Below, piece after piece: positions 25,594 to 35,800 of a stretch of DNA of 53,101 bases. The notes beneath the pieces are model-generated. The model did not search any database. It had not been told where the DNA came from and worked only from the letters and a program-made list of their open reading frames with translations. A program made the translations under genes and the position numbers. The stretch's first letter is position 1; each line of letters starts with the position of its first letter. The stretch covers positions 1 to 53,101 of the forward strand of contig JABFVM010000023.1 of the NCBI GenBank assembly GCA_013362785.1. Direction: 5' to 3'. Source of the DNA: Streptomyces sp. (GTDB lineage: Bacteria; Actinomycetota; Actinomycetes; Streptomycetales; Streptomycetaceae).

Positions 25594-26226
25594 ATGATCG
25601 CCGTCAACCCGATGGACGGCGCCTCGGTGCTGGCGGCATTCGGTGCCCTCGGCGTCCTGGTGGTGATCTTCGCGGAGTCCGGTCTGCTCGTCGTCGGCTT
25701 CTTCCTGCCCGGCGACACCCTGCTCCTCCCGGCCGGTGTGCTGTGCGCGGGAACCGCCGATCAGGCGCCCCGGCTGGTGCTGTGGCAGGTGCTGCTGTGC
25801 GCGGCCGTCGGCGCCGTGGCGGGCGCCCAGGTCGGATTCCTGATCGGGCGCCACGGCGGGCGGACCCTGCTGGCCCGCACCGAGAGACGCCGCGTGCGGG
25901 AGACGGCGGTACGGGCGGAGCGGCTCCTGGCCCGCTACGGCTACGGCAAGGCCCTGGTGATCGGCCGGTTCATCCCGATGGTGCGGACGGTCCTGCATCC
26001 GGCGGCCGGTGCGCTCGGCGTGCCGACCCGGAGCTTCACCGTCTGGCAGATCGTCGGCGGCCTGCTCTGGTCACAGAGCCTCGTCCTGGCCGGCTACACC
26101 CTCGGGGCGTCCGTCCCCGACATCGACGACTATCTGCTGCCGATGGTCGCCCTCGTCGTCGTGATCTCGCTGCTGCCCCTGCTGCCCGTACTGACCGAGT
26201 CCCGCCGCGCACGCCGCGATCGCTGA
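25594..26226 (+). CDS. DedA-family membrane protein (probable undecaprenyl-phosphate/lipid flippase)
   Basis: 210 residues from the ATG at 25594, chosen because gggagg ends 8 nt upstream; an ATG six bases earlier is too close to it. The family motifs are FAESGLLVVGFFLPGDTLLL near the start and the amphipathic GRFIPMVRTVLHPAAGALG in the middle. DedA proteins flip polyprenyl phosphates or phospholipids across the membrane, which would serve the nearby polysaccharide locus, but they are also common housekeeping proteins. Confidence 0.9.
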   Translation: MIAVNPMDGASVLAAFGALGVLVVIFAESGLLVVGFFLPGDTLLLPAGVLCAGTADQAPRLVLWQVLLCAAVGAVAGAQVGFLIGRHGGRTLLARTERRRVRETAVRAERLLARYGYGKALVIGRFIPMVRTVLHPAAGALGVPTRSFTVWQIVGGLLWSQSLVLAGYTLGASVPDIDDYLLPMVALVVVISLLPLLPVLTESRRARRDR

Positions 26227-26238
26227 CCGATTCGCCCG

Positions 26239-26310
26239 CTGTCCGTCCCTGAAACCCTGTCCGCCCCTGAAGCCGTGTCCGTCTCTGGAACCCTGTCCGT
26301 CCCTGAAACA
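26239..26310. repeat. Four tandem 18-bp repeats after the dedA gene
   Basis: Units at 26239-26256, 26257-26274, 26275-26292 and 26293-26310 follow the consensus ctgtccgtccctgaaacc, each with 0-4 changes and no indels. The array begins 12 bp after the DedA stop and lies in the leader region of the GH43 gene. It has no spacers, so it is not a CRISPR array. Confidence 0.85.
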
Positions 26311-26371
26311 GAGGGAAGTTGAAGGCCCGGAAGGCTGTGCGTTCGACCTGTCGGACATCGTTCGAAAACCC

Positions 26372-26401
26372 TTGACGCTGCCCCACACCCCGGCTGACAC
26401 T
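26372..26401 (+). promoter_or_regulatory. Candidate promoter of the GH43 gene
   Basis: TTGACG (26372-26377), 18-nt spacer, GACACT (26396-26401). The -35 is a good vegetative match and the -10 is moderate. The transcript would start about 75 nt before the ATG at 26482. Confidence 0.4.
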
Positions 26402-26481
26402 CTCGCAACACGACGTCACACAGCCGAAACGGCAGGGTGCCCATGGCCGAGGCCCCGCCATGCCTCAGCAGGGAACTCCAC

Positions 26482-29400
26482 ATGCCGTACATCGCACGCG
26501 TCCGTGTTCGCGCGAGACGCCTGGCGGGCCGCCTCGCCGGGCTGACCGCCGCGTCGCTGTTGCTGGGGCTCGCCGCCCCGGCCCTTCCCGCACAAGCCTC
26601 CGACGCGGCCGAGACCGCTGACACCGCCGACACGGCCGCCGCGGCGGAGATCACCGACGGCCTCGCCCTCTGGTACAAGCTCGACGCCACCTCCGGCAGC
26701 ACCGTCACCGACGCCTCGGGCAACGGCCGGGACGCGACGGTGAACGGCACCGCCGGCTGGTCGGGCACCGGTCAGGGGCTCGCCTTCAACGGCTCCGACA
26801 CCTACGTCAAGGTGCCGGACGACGTCATGAAGGGCATGGACGCGATCTCCGTCTCGCTGGACGTGATGGTCGACTCCGCCCAGTCCACGCCGTACTTCAT
26901 CTACGGCTTCGGCAACTCCAGTGGCGGCAATGGCAACGGCTATCTGTTCACCACCGGCAACTCCCTGCGCACGTCCATCGCGACCGGCAACTGGTCGACC
27001 GAGCAGACCACCAGGCCCGCCGACTCCCACAACCTCACCCGCTCGGTCTGGAAGCACCTCACCTACACCCAGACCGGCACCACGGGCGTCCTGTACGAGG
27101 ACGGCGCCGAGGTCGGCCGCAACACGGCCGCCGGCGTCACCCCCGGTGCCATCGGCTCCGGCGCCACCACCGCCAACTACATCGGCAAGTCGGTCTACTC
27201 CGGCGACAAGCTCTTCAAGGGCCGGATCCGCGACTTCCGGGTATACGACCGCGCCCTGACCGGCTCCGAGGTCGAGCAACTCGCCCTCCCCGTCGCCACC
27301 CGGGGTGTCGCCGACGACAAGGCCGCGCTGAGCCTAGGTGACACGACCGCCGTCACGGCCGACCTCGACCTGCCGAGGACCGGCACGGCCGGCGGCTCCG
27401 CCATCAGCTGGGCCAGCGACAACCCCGCCGTCGTCTCGGACACCGGCAAGGTGACCCGCCCCGCCGCCGGCCGGCCCGACGCCCACGCTGAACTCACGGC
27501 GACCCTGAAGAAGGGCACCGTGACCGACACCAGGACGTTCGACGTCACGGTGCTCCCCGCCTTCGACGACCGCACCGCCACCGAACAGGCCGCCGAAGCC
27601 CTCAGCGTCCACAACCTCGACGACGCACGAGGCAACCTCACCCTCCCGGCGACCGGCTCCTACGGCACGGAGGTCACCTGGTCCTCCGCGCACCCGGACG
27701 TCGTCACCGCCGACGGCGTGGTCCACCGCCCCGCGCACGGCGCCGGCGACACGACCGTCGAGCTGACCGCCACCGTCACGAAGGGCGAGGCGAGGACGAC
27801 CCGCGCCTTCACCGCCAAGGTGCCCGAGCTGCCGAAGCAGGAGGCGCTCAAGGGCTATATGTTCAGCTACTTCACCGGCGAGGGCACGGCCGACGGCGAG
27901 CAGCTCTACGCCGCGCTCAGCAAGGGCAACGACCCGTTGAAGTGGCGGGAGTTGAACGACGGCAAGCCCGTCCTGACCTCCACGCTCGGCGAGAAGGGCC
28001 TGCGCGACCCGTTCATCATCCGCTCCCCGGAGGGCGACAAGTTCTACCAGATCGCCACCGACCTCAGGATCTACGGCAACGGCGACTGGGACCGCTCGCA
28101 GCGCACCGGCAGCAAGTCCATCATGGTCTGGGAGTCCACCGACCTCGTCCACTGGACGAACCAGCGCCTGGTCAAGGTCTCCCCCGACAGCGCGGGCAAC
28201 ACCTGGGCGCCGGAGGCGTTCTACGACGCCGGGCGCGGTGAGTACGTCGTCTTCTGGGCGTCGAAGCTGTACGACAACGAGGCGCACTCCGGCGACACGT
28301 ACAACCGCATGATGTACGCGACGACCCGCGACTTCTACACCTTCAGCGAGCCCAAGGTCTGGATCGACCGCGGCTACTCCGTCATCGACTCCACGATGAT
28401 CCAGCACGACGGGACGTACTTCCGTCTCTCCAAGGACGAGCGGAACAACTCCTCCTCCACCCCCAACAGCAAGTTCATCTTCGAGGAGAAGAGCGACTCG
28501 ATCCTCGACCCGTCCTGGACGGCGGTCGCGGAGGGCATCGGCAAGGGCGCGATGAGCGCCGCCGAGGGGCCGCTGGTGTTCAAGTCGAACACCGAGGACA
28601 AGTGGTACGCGTTCCTGGACGAGTTCGGCGGCCGCGGCTACCTCCCCTTCGAGACGACCGACCTGGCCTCCGGCACCTGGACCCCGTCCACCGGCTACGA
28701 CCTCCCGGCCAAGCCCCGCCACGGCACCGTGCTCCCGGTCACCCAGGCCGAGTACGACCGCCTGCTGCGCGCCTACCAGCCGGACCAGCTGGTGCAGGGC
28801 GTCGAGGACGTCGAGGTGAAGACCGGCATCGGTCAGGCCCCCGTCCTGCCCGCCACCGTGATCGCGACATACGCGGACGGCGTCAGGCGTCCCGTCTCCG
28901 TCACCTGGGAGGACGTCCCCGCGTCGAAGTACGCCCAGGCCGGCACCTTCACCGTGACCGGCAGCCTGCCCGACGGCGCCGCGATACCGGTCCGCGCCGA
29001 GGTCACCGTGTCGGAGGACGGCGCCGACGTCCCGGCCGACCTCCTCCTCCAGTACGACTTCGACGAGACGAGCGGCAACATCGCCCGTGACTCCAGCGGG
29101 CACGGCTACCACGGCACATACGTCCGTACGCCGGACTTCGGCACCGGCGTCGAGGGCGGCTCGTTCAAGATGTCCGGCGACTCGGCTTCGCCGTATGTGA
29201 AGATCCCGAACGGCGTGCTGAGGAACGCCGACAGTGTGACCGTCTCGACGTACGCCAAGTGGAAGGGCGGCGACAACTTCCAGTGGCTGTTCGGGCTCGG
29301 GCCCGACAGCGACAAGTACCTCTTCGCCACGCCCTCCAACGGCGGCTCCAGCCTCTACTCGGCGATCACGAAGGCCAGTTGGTCGGCGGAGTCGAAGCTG

Positions 29401-31482
29401 ACGGCGGGCTCGCGGCTCACGCCGGGTGAGTGGCGGCATGTCACCGTCACCCTCGACGGCCCGACCGGCGCGATGGTCCTCTACGTCGACGGCATCGAGG
29501 CGGCCCGCACGACGACCACCATCAAGCCGTCCGAGCTGTACGACGCCGACAAGGACCACTCCGGCTACATCGGCAGGTCCCTGTACGCGGCCGACCCGTA
29601 CTTCGGCGGCGAGGTCGACGACTTCCGTGTCTACGACCGGGCCCTCACGGCCGCCGAGGTCATGGAGCTCAGCGGCAACACGGCGGGCATCGCGAAGGCG
29701 ACGCACCCGGCGCTGAAGGTCGACGCACTCATCGACAACGCGAACAGCCGGATCACGCTGCCGATGAAGGAGGGCACCGATCTCACCGCCCTCGCCCCGG
29801 AGTTCACCCTCGCCCACGGCGCGGCGATCAGCCCCGCCTCCGGCAGCGTGCGGGACCTCAGCAAGCCGGTGACGTACGAGGTGACCGGCTCCGACGGCAA
29901 GAAGCGCACCTGGACCGTTTCGGCGCTCGTCATGCGGAGCCCCGTCCTGCCGGGTCTGAACGCCGACCCGAACATCGTCCGCTTCGGCAACACCTACTAC
30001 CTGTACCCGACCACCGACGGCTTCGAAGGCTGGAGCGGCACCCGGTTCAAGGCGTACTCCTCCACCGACCTGGTCCACTGGAAGGACCACGGCGTCATCC
30101 TGGACCTGGGTCCGGACGTCTCCTGGGCGGACAGCAGGGCCTGGGCGCCGACGATCGCCGAGAAGGACGGGAAGTACTACTTCTACTTCTGTGCCGACGC
30201 CAACATCGGCGTCGCGGTGTCCGACTCGCCGACCGGACCGTTCAAGGACGCGCTGGGCAAGCCGCTGCTCAAGGCGGGCCAGTTCAGCGGCCAGATGATC
30301 GACCCGGCGGTCTTCACCGACGACGACGGTCAGTCGTATCTCTACTGGGGCAACGGGCACGCGTACGCGGCTCCCCTGAACGCCGACATGACGTCCATCG
30401 ACACCTCGAAGGTCAAGGACATCACCCCGAGCGGCTACAACGAGGGGTCCTTCGTCATCAAGCGCAAGGGCACCTACTACTTCATGTGGTCGGAGAACGA
30501 CACCCGCGACGAGAACTACCGCGTCGCCTACGCCACCGGCCCCTCTCCGACCGGCCCGTGGACCAAGCGCGGCGTGATCCTGGAGAAGGACCTCTCCCTC
30601 GGGATCAAGGGCCCCGGCCACCACTCGGTGGTGTACGTCCCGAAGACGGACGAGTGGTACATCGCCTACCACCGGTTCGCCATCCCCGGCGGTGACGGTA
30701 CCCATCGTGAGACGACCGTCGACAAGCTGGAGTTCGACTCCGACGGCCTGCTGAAGAAGGTCGTGCCGACCCTGACGGGCATCGATCCGATCGTCAACCG
30801 GAGCCCGGCGATCGCCTCGGCCACGGGCCCGACGGCCCCCGTCGCGGCCGGCCACCGCGCCACCGTCACGGCCGAGTTCCGGGACGCCGACGTCGGTGAC
30901 ACCCACACCTGCCGGGTCGACTGGAAGGACGGCACCGAACCGGCCGCGGGAACGGTCGAGGGCGGCGCCTGCCGGGCCGGGCACACCTACGCCGAGGCCG
31001 GCGTCCACCGCCCGGTCGTCACCGTCACCGACAACGACGACGCCTCGGACCGCACCACACTCCCCGAACTGATCGTCTACGACCGTACGGCGGGGCCGGC
31101 CCTGGGCACGGGCGTGATCACGTCGCCGGCCGGCGCCTACCCGGCGAAGCCGAACCTGACGGGCAGGGCGGCGTTCTCCTTCGCCGCCTCCTACGCCAAG
31201 GAAACCCTCGTCGGGAAGGCGGCTTTCGACTTCGGCCCGGCCAGGCTGAAGTTCCGCTCCACCGGCTCCGACTGGCTCGTGGTCACCGGCACCCAGGCCG
31301 TCCACCAGGGCTCCGGCACGGTGAACGGCAACGCAGGCTACGGCTTCCGGATCACCGCGACCGACGGACCGGACACCTTCCGTATCCGCGTCTGGAAGAA
31401 GTCCACCGGTGACGTCGTCTACGACAACGCCGGCGGCGGGCGGACGACGGGCGTGATCGAGATCGGCAAGGACCGGCGCTGA
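26482..31482 (+). CDS. Secreted multidomain glycosidase with two GH43 catalytic domains
   Basis: 1666 residues from the ATG at 26482 (aggga 7 nt upstream; GTG 26437 or ATG 26443 are alternatives). Domain order: signal peptide to about residue 40; LamG/concanavalin-like domain; Ig-like domains; GH43 domain 1 with acid residues D509 (LRDPF), D636 (VIDST) and E695 (AAEGP); Big_4-type domain; second LamG domain; Ig-like domain; GH43 domain 2 with D1162 (NADPN), D1274 (IDPAV) and E1321 (NEGSF); PKD-like region; C-terminal beta domain. All six GH43 acids are present, so both domains should be active. GH43 enzymes cut arabinofuranosyl or xylosyl links in plant polysaccharides. Confidence 0.92.
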   Translation: MPYIARVRVRARRLAGRLAGLTAASLLLGLAAPALPAQASDAAETADTADTAAAAEITDGLALWYKLDATSGSTVTDASGNGRDATVNGTAGWSGTGQGLAFNGSDTYVKVPDDVMKGMDAISVSLDVMVDSAQSTPYFIYGFGNSSGGNGNGYLFTTGNSLRTSIATGNWSTEQTTRPADSHNLTRSVWKHLTYTQTGTTGVLYEDGAEVGRNTAAGVTPGAIGSGATTANYIGKSVYSGDKLFKGRIRDFRVYDRALTGSEVEQLALPVATRGVADDKAALSLGDTTAVTADLDLPRTGTAGGSAISWASDNPAVVSDTGKVTRPAAGRPDAHAELTATLKKGTVTDTRTFDVTVLPAFDDRTATEQAAEALSVHNLDDARGNLTLPATGSYGTEVTWSSAHPDVVTADGVVHRPAHGAGDTTVELTATVTKGEARTTRAFTAKVPELPKQEALKGYMFSYFTGEGTADGEQLYAALSKGNDPLKWRELNDGKPVLTSTLGEKGLRDPFIIRSPEGDKFYQIATDLRIYGNGDWDRSQRTGSKSIMVWESTDLVHWTNQRLVKVSPDSAGNTWAPEAFYDAGRGEYVVFWASKLYDNEAHSGDTYNRMMYATTRDFYTFSEPKVWIDRGYSVIDSTMIQHDGTYFRLSKDERNNSSSTPNSKFIFEEKSDSILDPSWTAVAEGIGKGAMSAAEGPLVFKSNTEDKWYAFLDEFGGRGYLPFETTDLASGTWTPSTGYDLPAKPRHGTVLPVTQAEYDRLLRAYQPDQLVQGVEDVEVKTGIGQAPVLPATVIATYADGVRRPVSVTWEDVPASKYAQAGTFTVTGSLPDGAAIPVRAEVTVSEDGADVPADLLLQYDFDETSGNIARDSSGHGYHGTYVRTPDFGTGVEGGSFKMSGDSASPYVKIPNGVLRNADSVTVSTYAKWKGGDNFQWLFGLGPDSDKYLFATPSNGGSSLYSAITKASWSAESKLTAGSRLTPGEWRHVTVTLDGPTGAMVLYVDGIEAARTTTTIKPSELYDADKDHSGYIGRSLYAADPYFGGEVDDFRVYDRALTAAEVMELSGNTAGIAKATHPALKVDALIDNANSRITLPMKEGTDLTALAPEFTLAHGAAISPASGSVRDLSKPVTYEVTGSDGKKRTWTVSALVMRSPVLPGLNADPNIVRFGNTYYLYPTTDGFEGWSGTRFKAYSSTDLVHWKDHGVILDLGPDVSWADSRAWAPTIAEKDGKYYFYFCADANIGVAVSDSPTGPFKDALGKPLLKAGQFSGQMIDPAVFTDDDGQSYLYWGNGHAYAAPLNADMTSIDTSKVKDITPSGYNEGSFVIKRKGTYYFMWSENDTRDENYRVAYATGPSPTGPWTKRGVILEKDLSLGIKGPGHHSVVYVPKTDEWYIAYHRFAIPGGDGTHRETTVDKLEFDSDGLLKKVVPTLTGIDPIVNRSPAIASATGPTAPVAAGHRATVTAEFRDADVGDTHTCRVDWKDGTEPAAGTVEGGACRAGHTYAEAGVHRPVVTVTDNDDASDRTTLPELIVYDRTAGPALGTGVITSPAGAYPAKPNLTGRAAFSFAASYAKETLVGKAAFDFGPARLKFRSTGSDWLVVTGTQAVHQGSGTVNGNAGYGFRITATDGPDTFRIRVWKKSTGDVVYDNAGGGRTTGVIEIGKDRR

Positions 31483-31488
31483 CACCCA

Positions 31489-31533
31489 CGTGCCCTGGAC
31501 CGGCCCCGCACCGGCGGACCGGCCCAGGGCACG
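31489..31533 (+). terminator. Hairpin terminator after the GH43 gene
   Basis: cgtgccctgg (31489-31498) pairs perfectly with ccagggcacg (31524-31533), and the inner ccgg/ccgg extends the stem. It starts 6 bp after the stop codon and has no T-tract, as is usual in Streptomyces. Confidence 0.7.
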
Positions 31534-31630
31534 CGCATGTCCGGAGGCGCGCGGAGGAGGCGCGCGTGTCTCCGTGCGCTGAAACCGCTCTGAAACCGCG
31601 CCGATGCCGGGCCCCCGCACGCTCTGGGGC

Positions 31631-32890
31631 ATGAACACACCACGGCAGTGCCCCGTCACCACGACCGCCCCCGACGCTCTCCGCCTCACCCCCGAGCTGA
31701 TCGAGAGCCCCGTGGGCGCCTACGCCGAGCTGCGGGCCCGTCCGGGTCTCGGCCATGTGGTCCTGCCCGGTCTGGACACACCCGTGCGGCTGGTCACCCG
31801 GCACGAGGAGGTGAAGGCCGCGCTGAGCGAGCCGCGTCTGGTCCGGGACCGTTCGACGATCGCCGGCTCCGACATGCCGGACCCGCAGGCCGAGCTGCTG
31901 GCGCAGGGCTTCGAGGGCCTCCCGGAGGAGTACGTCCCGTATCTGTCCGGGCACCTGGCGCTGTTCGACGGCGACGAGCACACCCGGCGCCGCTCCCCTC
32001 TCACCCGCGCCTTCACCGCCCGGCGTGTGTCCGCGCTGCGGCCCTTCGTGGCGAAGACGGCACGGGAGCTGATCAGCGCGCTGGCCGGGCGTGAAGAGGC
32101 CGATCTGCTGGGCGAGTTCGCCTATCCGCTGAGCACGGCCGTGATCTGCGAGCTGGTCGGCGTCGACGCCGCCGACCAGGACCGGGTGTGCGGCTGGATC
32201 CGGGACTTCGCGTACGGCGACGGCAGCCGTGTCGTGGAAGGGCTCGGCGGTGTCGTGCGGTACACGAAGGACCTGGTGGCAAGGCGTCGCGCCGAGCCCG
32301 CGGACGACCTGGTGTCGGCGCTGCTCGCGGACGGCGGCATGACCGACGACGAGATCGTCACCATGTTCTTCCTGCTGATCAACACCGGCATCACCCCGCC
32401 CGCCCTGTTCCTCGCGCACTCCGTGCTCGCCCTGCTGGACCACCCCGACCAGCTGGCGCGGCTGCGCGCCGAGCCGGAGCTGCTCGGCAGGGCGGTCCCC
32501 GAACTCCTGCGGTACGTCACGCTGGTGCGCATGGGCGCCACGCTGTACGCCGCCGAGGACTTCGTGTTCGCAGGCACCCTGTTGAAGAAGGGCGAGGCGG
32601 TGACGATCGCCCTGTTCGGCGCCGACCACGACCCCGCCGCCTACGACGCCCCCGAACGCCTCGATGTGACACGGGAGTTCGGTCGCGGCGACGGTCACCT
32701 CGCCTTCGGGCACGGCCCGCACTACTGCATCGGCGCGGCCCTCGGGCGGCTGGTCACGGGTGTCGTCTTCGAGGAGCTGCTGGTGCGGCGGACCGCGGCG
32801 CCGGAACTGGCGGTGGACCGCGCCGAGGTGCGGTTCGGGCACTGGCCCGGCGACGGCTTCCACCTGCTGAGCCTGCCCGTCAGGCTGTGA
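31631..32890 (+). CDS. Cytochrome P450 with atypical I-helix
   Basis: 419 residues. The heme loop is FGHGPHYCIGAALGRL with the axial Cys at 366, the ExxR motif is ELLR, and HTRRRSPLTRAFT is the C-helix region. The I-helix reads LLINTGITPPALF: where most P450s have A/G-G-x-D/E-T, the acid position is Thr and the Thr position is Pro, so the normal oxygen-activation pair is missing. The gene is a soluble bacterial class-I type and needs ferredoxin partners, none of which are nearby. gggg directly before the ATG at 31631 is a poor ribosome binding site. It converges on the SARP gene with an 11-bp overlap. Confidence 0.9.
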   Translation: MNTPRQCPVTTTAPDALRLTPELIESPVGAYAELRARPGLGHVVLPGLDTPVRLVTRHEEVKAALSEPRLVRDRSTIAGSDMPDPQAELLAQGFEGLPEEYVPYLSGHLALFDGDEHTRRRSPLTRAFTARRVSALRPFVAKTARELISALAGREEADLLGEFAYPLSTAVICELVGVDAADQDRVCGWIRDFAYGDGSRVVEGLGGVVRYTKDLVARRRAEPADDLVSALLADGGMTDDEIVTMFFLLINTGITPPALFLAHSVLALLDHPDQLARLRAEPELLGRAVPELLRYVTLVRMGATLYAAEDFVFAGTLLKKGEAVTIALFGADHDPAAYDAPERLDVTREFGRGDGHLAFGHGPHYCIGAALGRLVTGVVFEELLVRRTAAPELAVDRAEVRFGHWPGDGFHLLSLPVRL

Positions 32891-35800
32891 GCCTCCCGCG
32901 CACCAGGCCGAGGGCGGCCTCGCGCAGCCCGTCCCCGTCCAGGGCGGCGTACGTGGACACCGCGTCCTCGTACGCCGCCCTGTCGGCCTTCTCGGCTTCC
33001 TCTCGGGTCCGGGCGGAGGACATCGTCGGCTGGAAGTTGCGCAGGGCGCGGAACCGTTCGGCGAGGGCGGTCAGCCGGGCCCCTCGCTCGCCCTCGCCGT
33101 CCGCCAGGGCGTCCGCCGCGAGGGCGAGCAGCAGCGCGCCGCACACCGGGAAGTCGACGGTCACGTGGTGGGGCGCCCGGGTGCCGGTCAACAGGGTGGT
33201 GAGCCGGTCTGGCAGCGCCGCGGCGAGGGGTGCCACGAGGTGGGTGCGGCCGTGCCTGGCGTGTGCGGTCAGGGCGACCGACTGGAGCTCCAGCACCCAG
33301 CCCTCCATGAGGAGTCGGTCGCCGTGGACGGGGGCCGCGGTGTGGTCGAGCCGCTGGACGGCCCGGCGCCACAGGCCGAGCCCCGTGTCGATGTCGCCGC
33401 GCGCGAGGGCGATCTCGGCACGGGCGCACAGGTCGGGCGTGAACGGATCCTGGCCGGCGCCCTCCGGGGCGTGCCGCAGCGCCTGCTCCAGCCAGTGCTC
33501 GGCGGCGTCGAGGTCACCCGTCTGGAGGTTGGCGAGCATCATGCCCCAGCGCAGCCCGACCATGTCGCCCCACTCGCCGTAGCCCTCCAGGGCGTCGAGC
33601 GCGGCCCTCATGTGGACGAGCGCCTCGGCGCCGCGCTCCGTCTCCAGGCACAGTTCGGCCAGCCGGGAGGCGGGCCAGATCCTGAGCAGCGGGATGTCCC
33701 GGTCGCCGAGCGCGGCCACCGCCCGGCGGGCGGCGTCCAACGCCCGCTCCATGTCGCGCTCGCCCTCCCAGACGTAGCCGGCCACCCAGTTGGCCACGCC
33801 GGCCAGCAGCGGTGCGTCGCCGACGCACAGGGCGTCGAGGGCGTCGTGGTCGGCGAGCACCTCGGGCAGCGCGCACAGCACCGTCGCCATCGCCCGGACC
33901 AGGGTGTCCGGCTCGGCGGGCGGGAGCCGTCGCAGGGTGACGAGTGCGCGGACCGCGCCGGAGCCCAGGCCGAAGAAGACGCAGGCGGTCGTCAGGGCGG
34001 CGGCGCTGCGGGCCGGTTCGACGTGGGCGGGCCCGGGCCGGTAGTGGGACAGCAGGCGGGCGGTGTCCTTGGTGAGCGCCGTCAGGCGGCTGTGGTTGGC
34101 CTCGGTGATCCACAGTCCGGCCAGGACGGCGGTGACCGGGGCGACGGTGTCGGCGTCGTCGCGGGCCAGCGCGAGCCGTAGTGCCTGGACGAGGTTGTCC
34201 TGTTCGGCGCGGATGAGCTGCCAGGACCGGAACGGCTCGGCGCCGAAGACCGCGTCGTGGTGGGCGACGCCGAAGTCCCCCGCCCAGCGCAGGAACCGCT
34301 CGCCGACCTCCGCGTCCTCACCGGCCCGCTCCCGGTGGGCGGCGGCGAACTCCCGCACCGTCTCCAGCATCCGGAACCGGGTGCCGTACGGTGTGTCGGT
34401 CACCTTGAGCAGCGACTGGTCGACGAGGTCCGCCAGGACGTCCAGGACGTCCAGGACGTCGTGGCCGCCGACGAGGTGCTCGGCGGTCTCCGCGGTGAAG
34501 CCGCCGGGGAGGACCGACAGGGCGCGCAGGGCCGCCCGGCCGTCCGGTTCGAGGAGGTTCCAGCTCCAGTCGACCACGGCGTGCAGGGTGCGGTGGCGCT
34601 GCGGTGCGTCTCTGGGCCCGCCGCGCAGCAGGGCGAAGCGGTCCTCGAGGCGGCGGGCCATCTCGGCGACGGACATCACCCGTACCCGGGCGGCGGCGAG
34701 TTCGGTGGCGAGCGGCAGCCCGTCGAGCCGGCGGCACAGGTCGGCCACCGCATCGGCGGGCAGTTCGGCGTCGGGGCGGGCGGCACGGGCCCGCTGCACG
34801 AACAGTTCGACGGTGGTCTCGGGGTCCAGCTCGGCCAGCGGGTGGACGGCCTCGGAGGTCAGGCCGAGCGGAGCGCGGCTGGTGGTGAGGACGCTGACGT
34901 CGCGGGTCATCGACACCAGGGCCCGCACCAGGTCGGCGACGCCGGAGACGACCTGTTCGCAGTTGTCCAGGACGAGCAGCGCGGGCCCGGGAGCGAGGGC
35001 GCCGACGATGCCGGCGAGCGGCCCGGCCCCGCCGGCCGGGGACCGCAGGCTCTCGCCGACGCCGAGCGCGGAGGCGACCTCGCCCGCGACGTCGGCGTCC
35101 CGGCCGACTCCGGCGAGCGGCACCAGATGGACGATCCGGTGCTCGGCGTCCCGCGCGACGGCACCGGCGAGGCGGGTCTTGCCGAGGCCGCCCGGCCCGA
35201 CGATCGAGGTGACCCGGGAGCTGTGGATCAGCCGGGTCACGGCGGCGACGTCGGTCTCCCGCCCGAGCAGCGGGTTCGGCTCGTGCGGCACCCCGCGCCG
35301 CACCACGGGCGCCTGTCCGCGCAGCAGTTCCTGGTGCAGCTCCTGCAGGGCGGGCCCCGGATCGGTGCCGAGTCCGTCGCGCAGCCGGCGACGGTAGGTG
35401 TCGTACGCGGCCAGCGCGGCCGCCGCTCCGGCGGTCGCCGCCTGACAGCGCATCAGCTCCAGCAGCGGTTCCTCGTCCAGCGGATGGGCGGCCACGAGCT
35501 CGCCGAGCGGCCCCACCGCCTCCTCCCGGCGCCCCGAACGGGCCAGCGAGAGCGCCCGCAGCCGCACCAACTCCCGGTGTGCGGCGGCGAGTTCGAGACG
35601 CAGGCCCGCCACGGGATTGCCCAGAGGCCCCCCGTCCGCCTGGGCCCCGCCCCACAGCGCCAGACCGGCGTCGGCCTCGGCGACCGCGCCGTGATGGTCC
35701 CCGGCCCGCGCCTTCTCCGCGCACGCGGCGGCGTGCAGCTGGACGGCCCAGGCGTCGACCTGGTCCTCGCGCAGGGCGATCCGGTAGCCGGTGGGGGTGC

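Noticed and set aside
26239..26310. CRISPR array or coding repeat
   Set aside because: The 18-bp units are contiguous without spacers, there are no cas genes, and no start with a ribosome binding site uses the frame.
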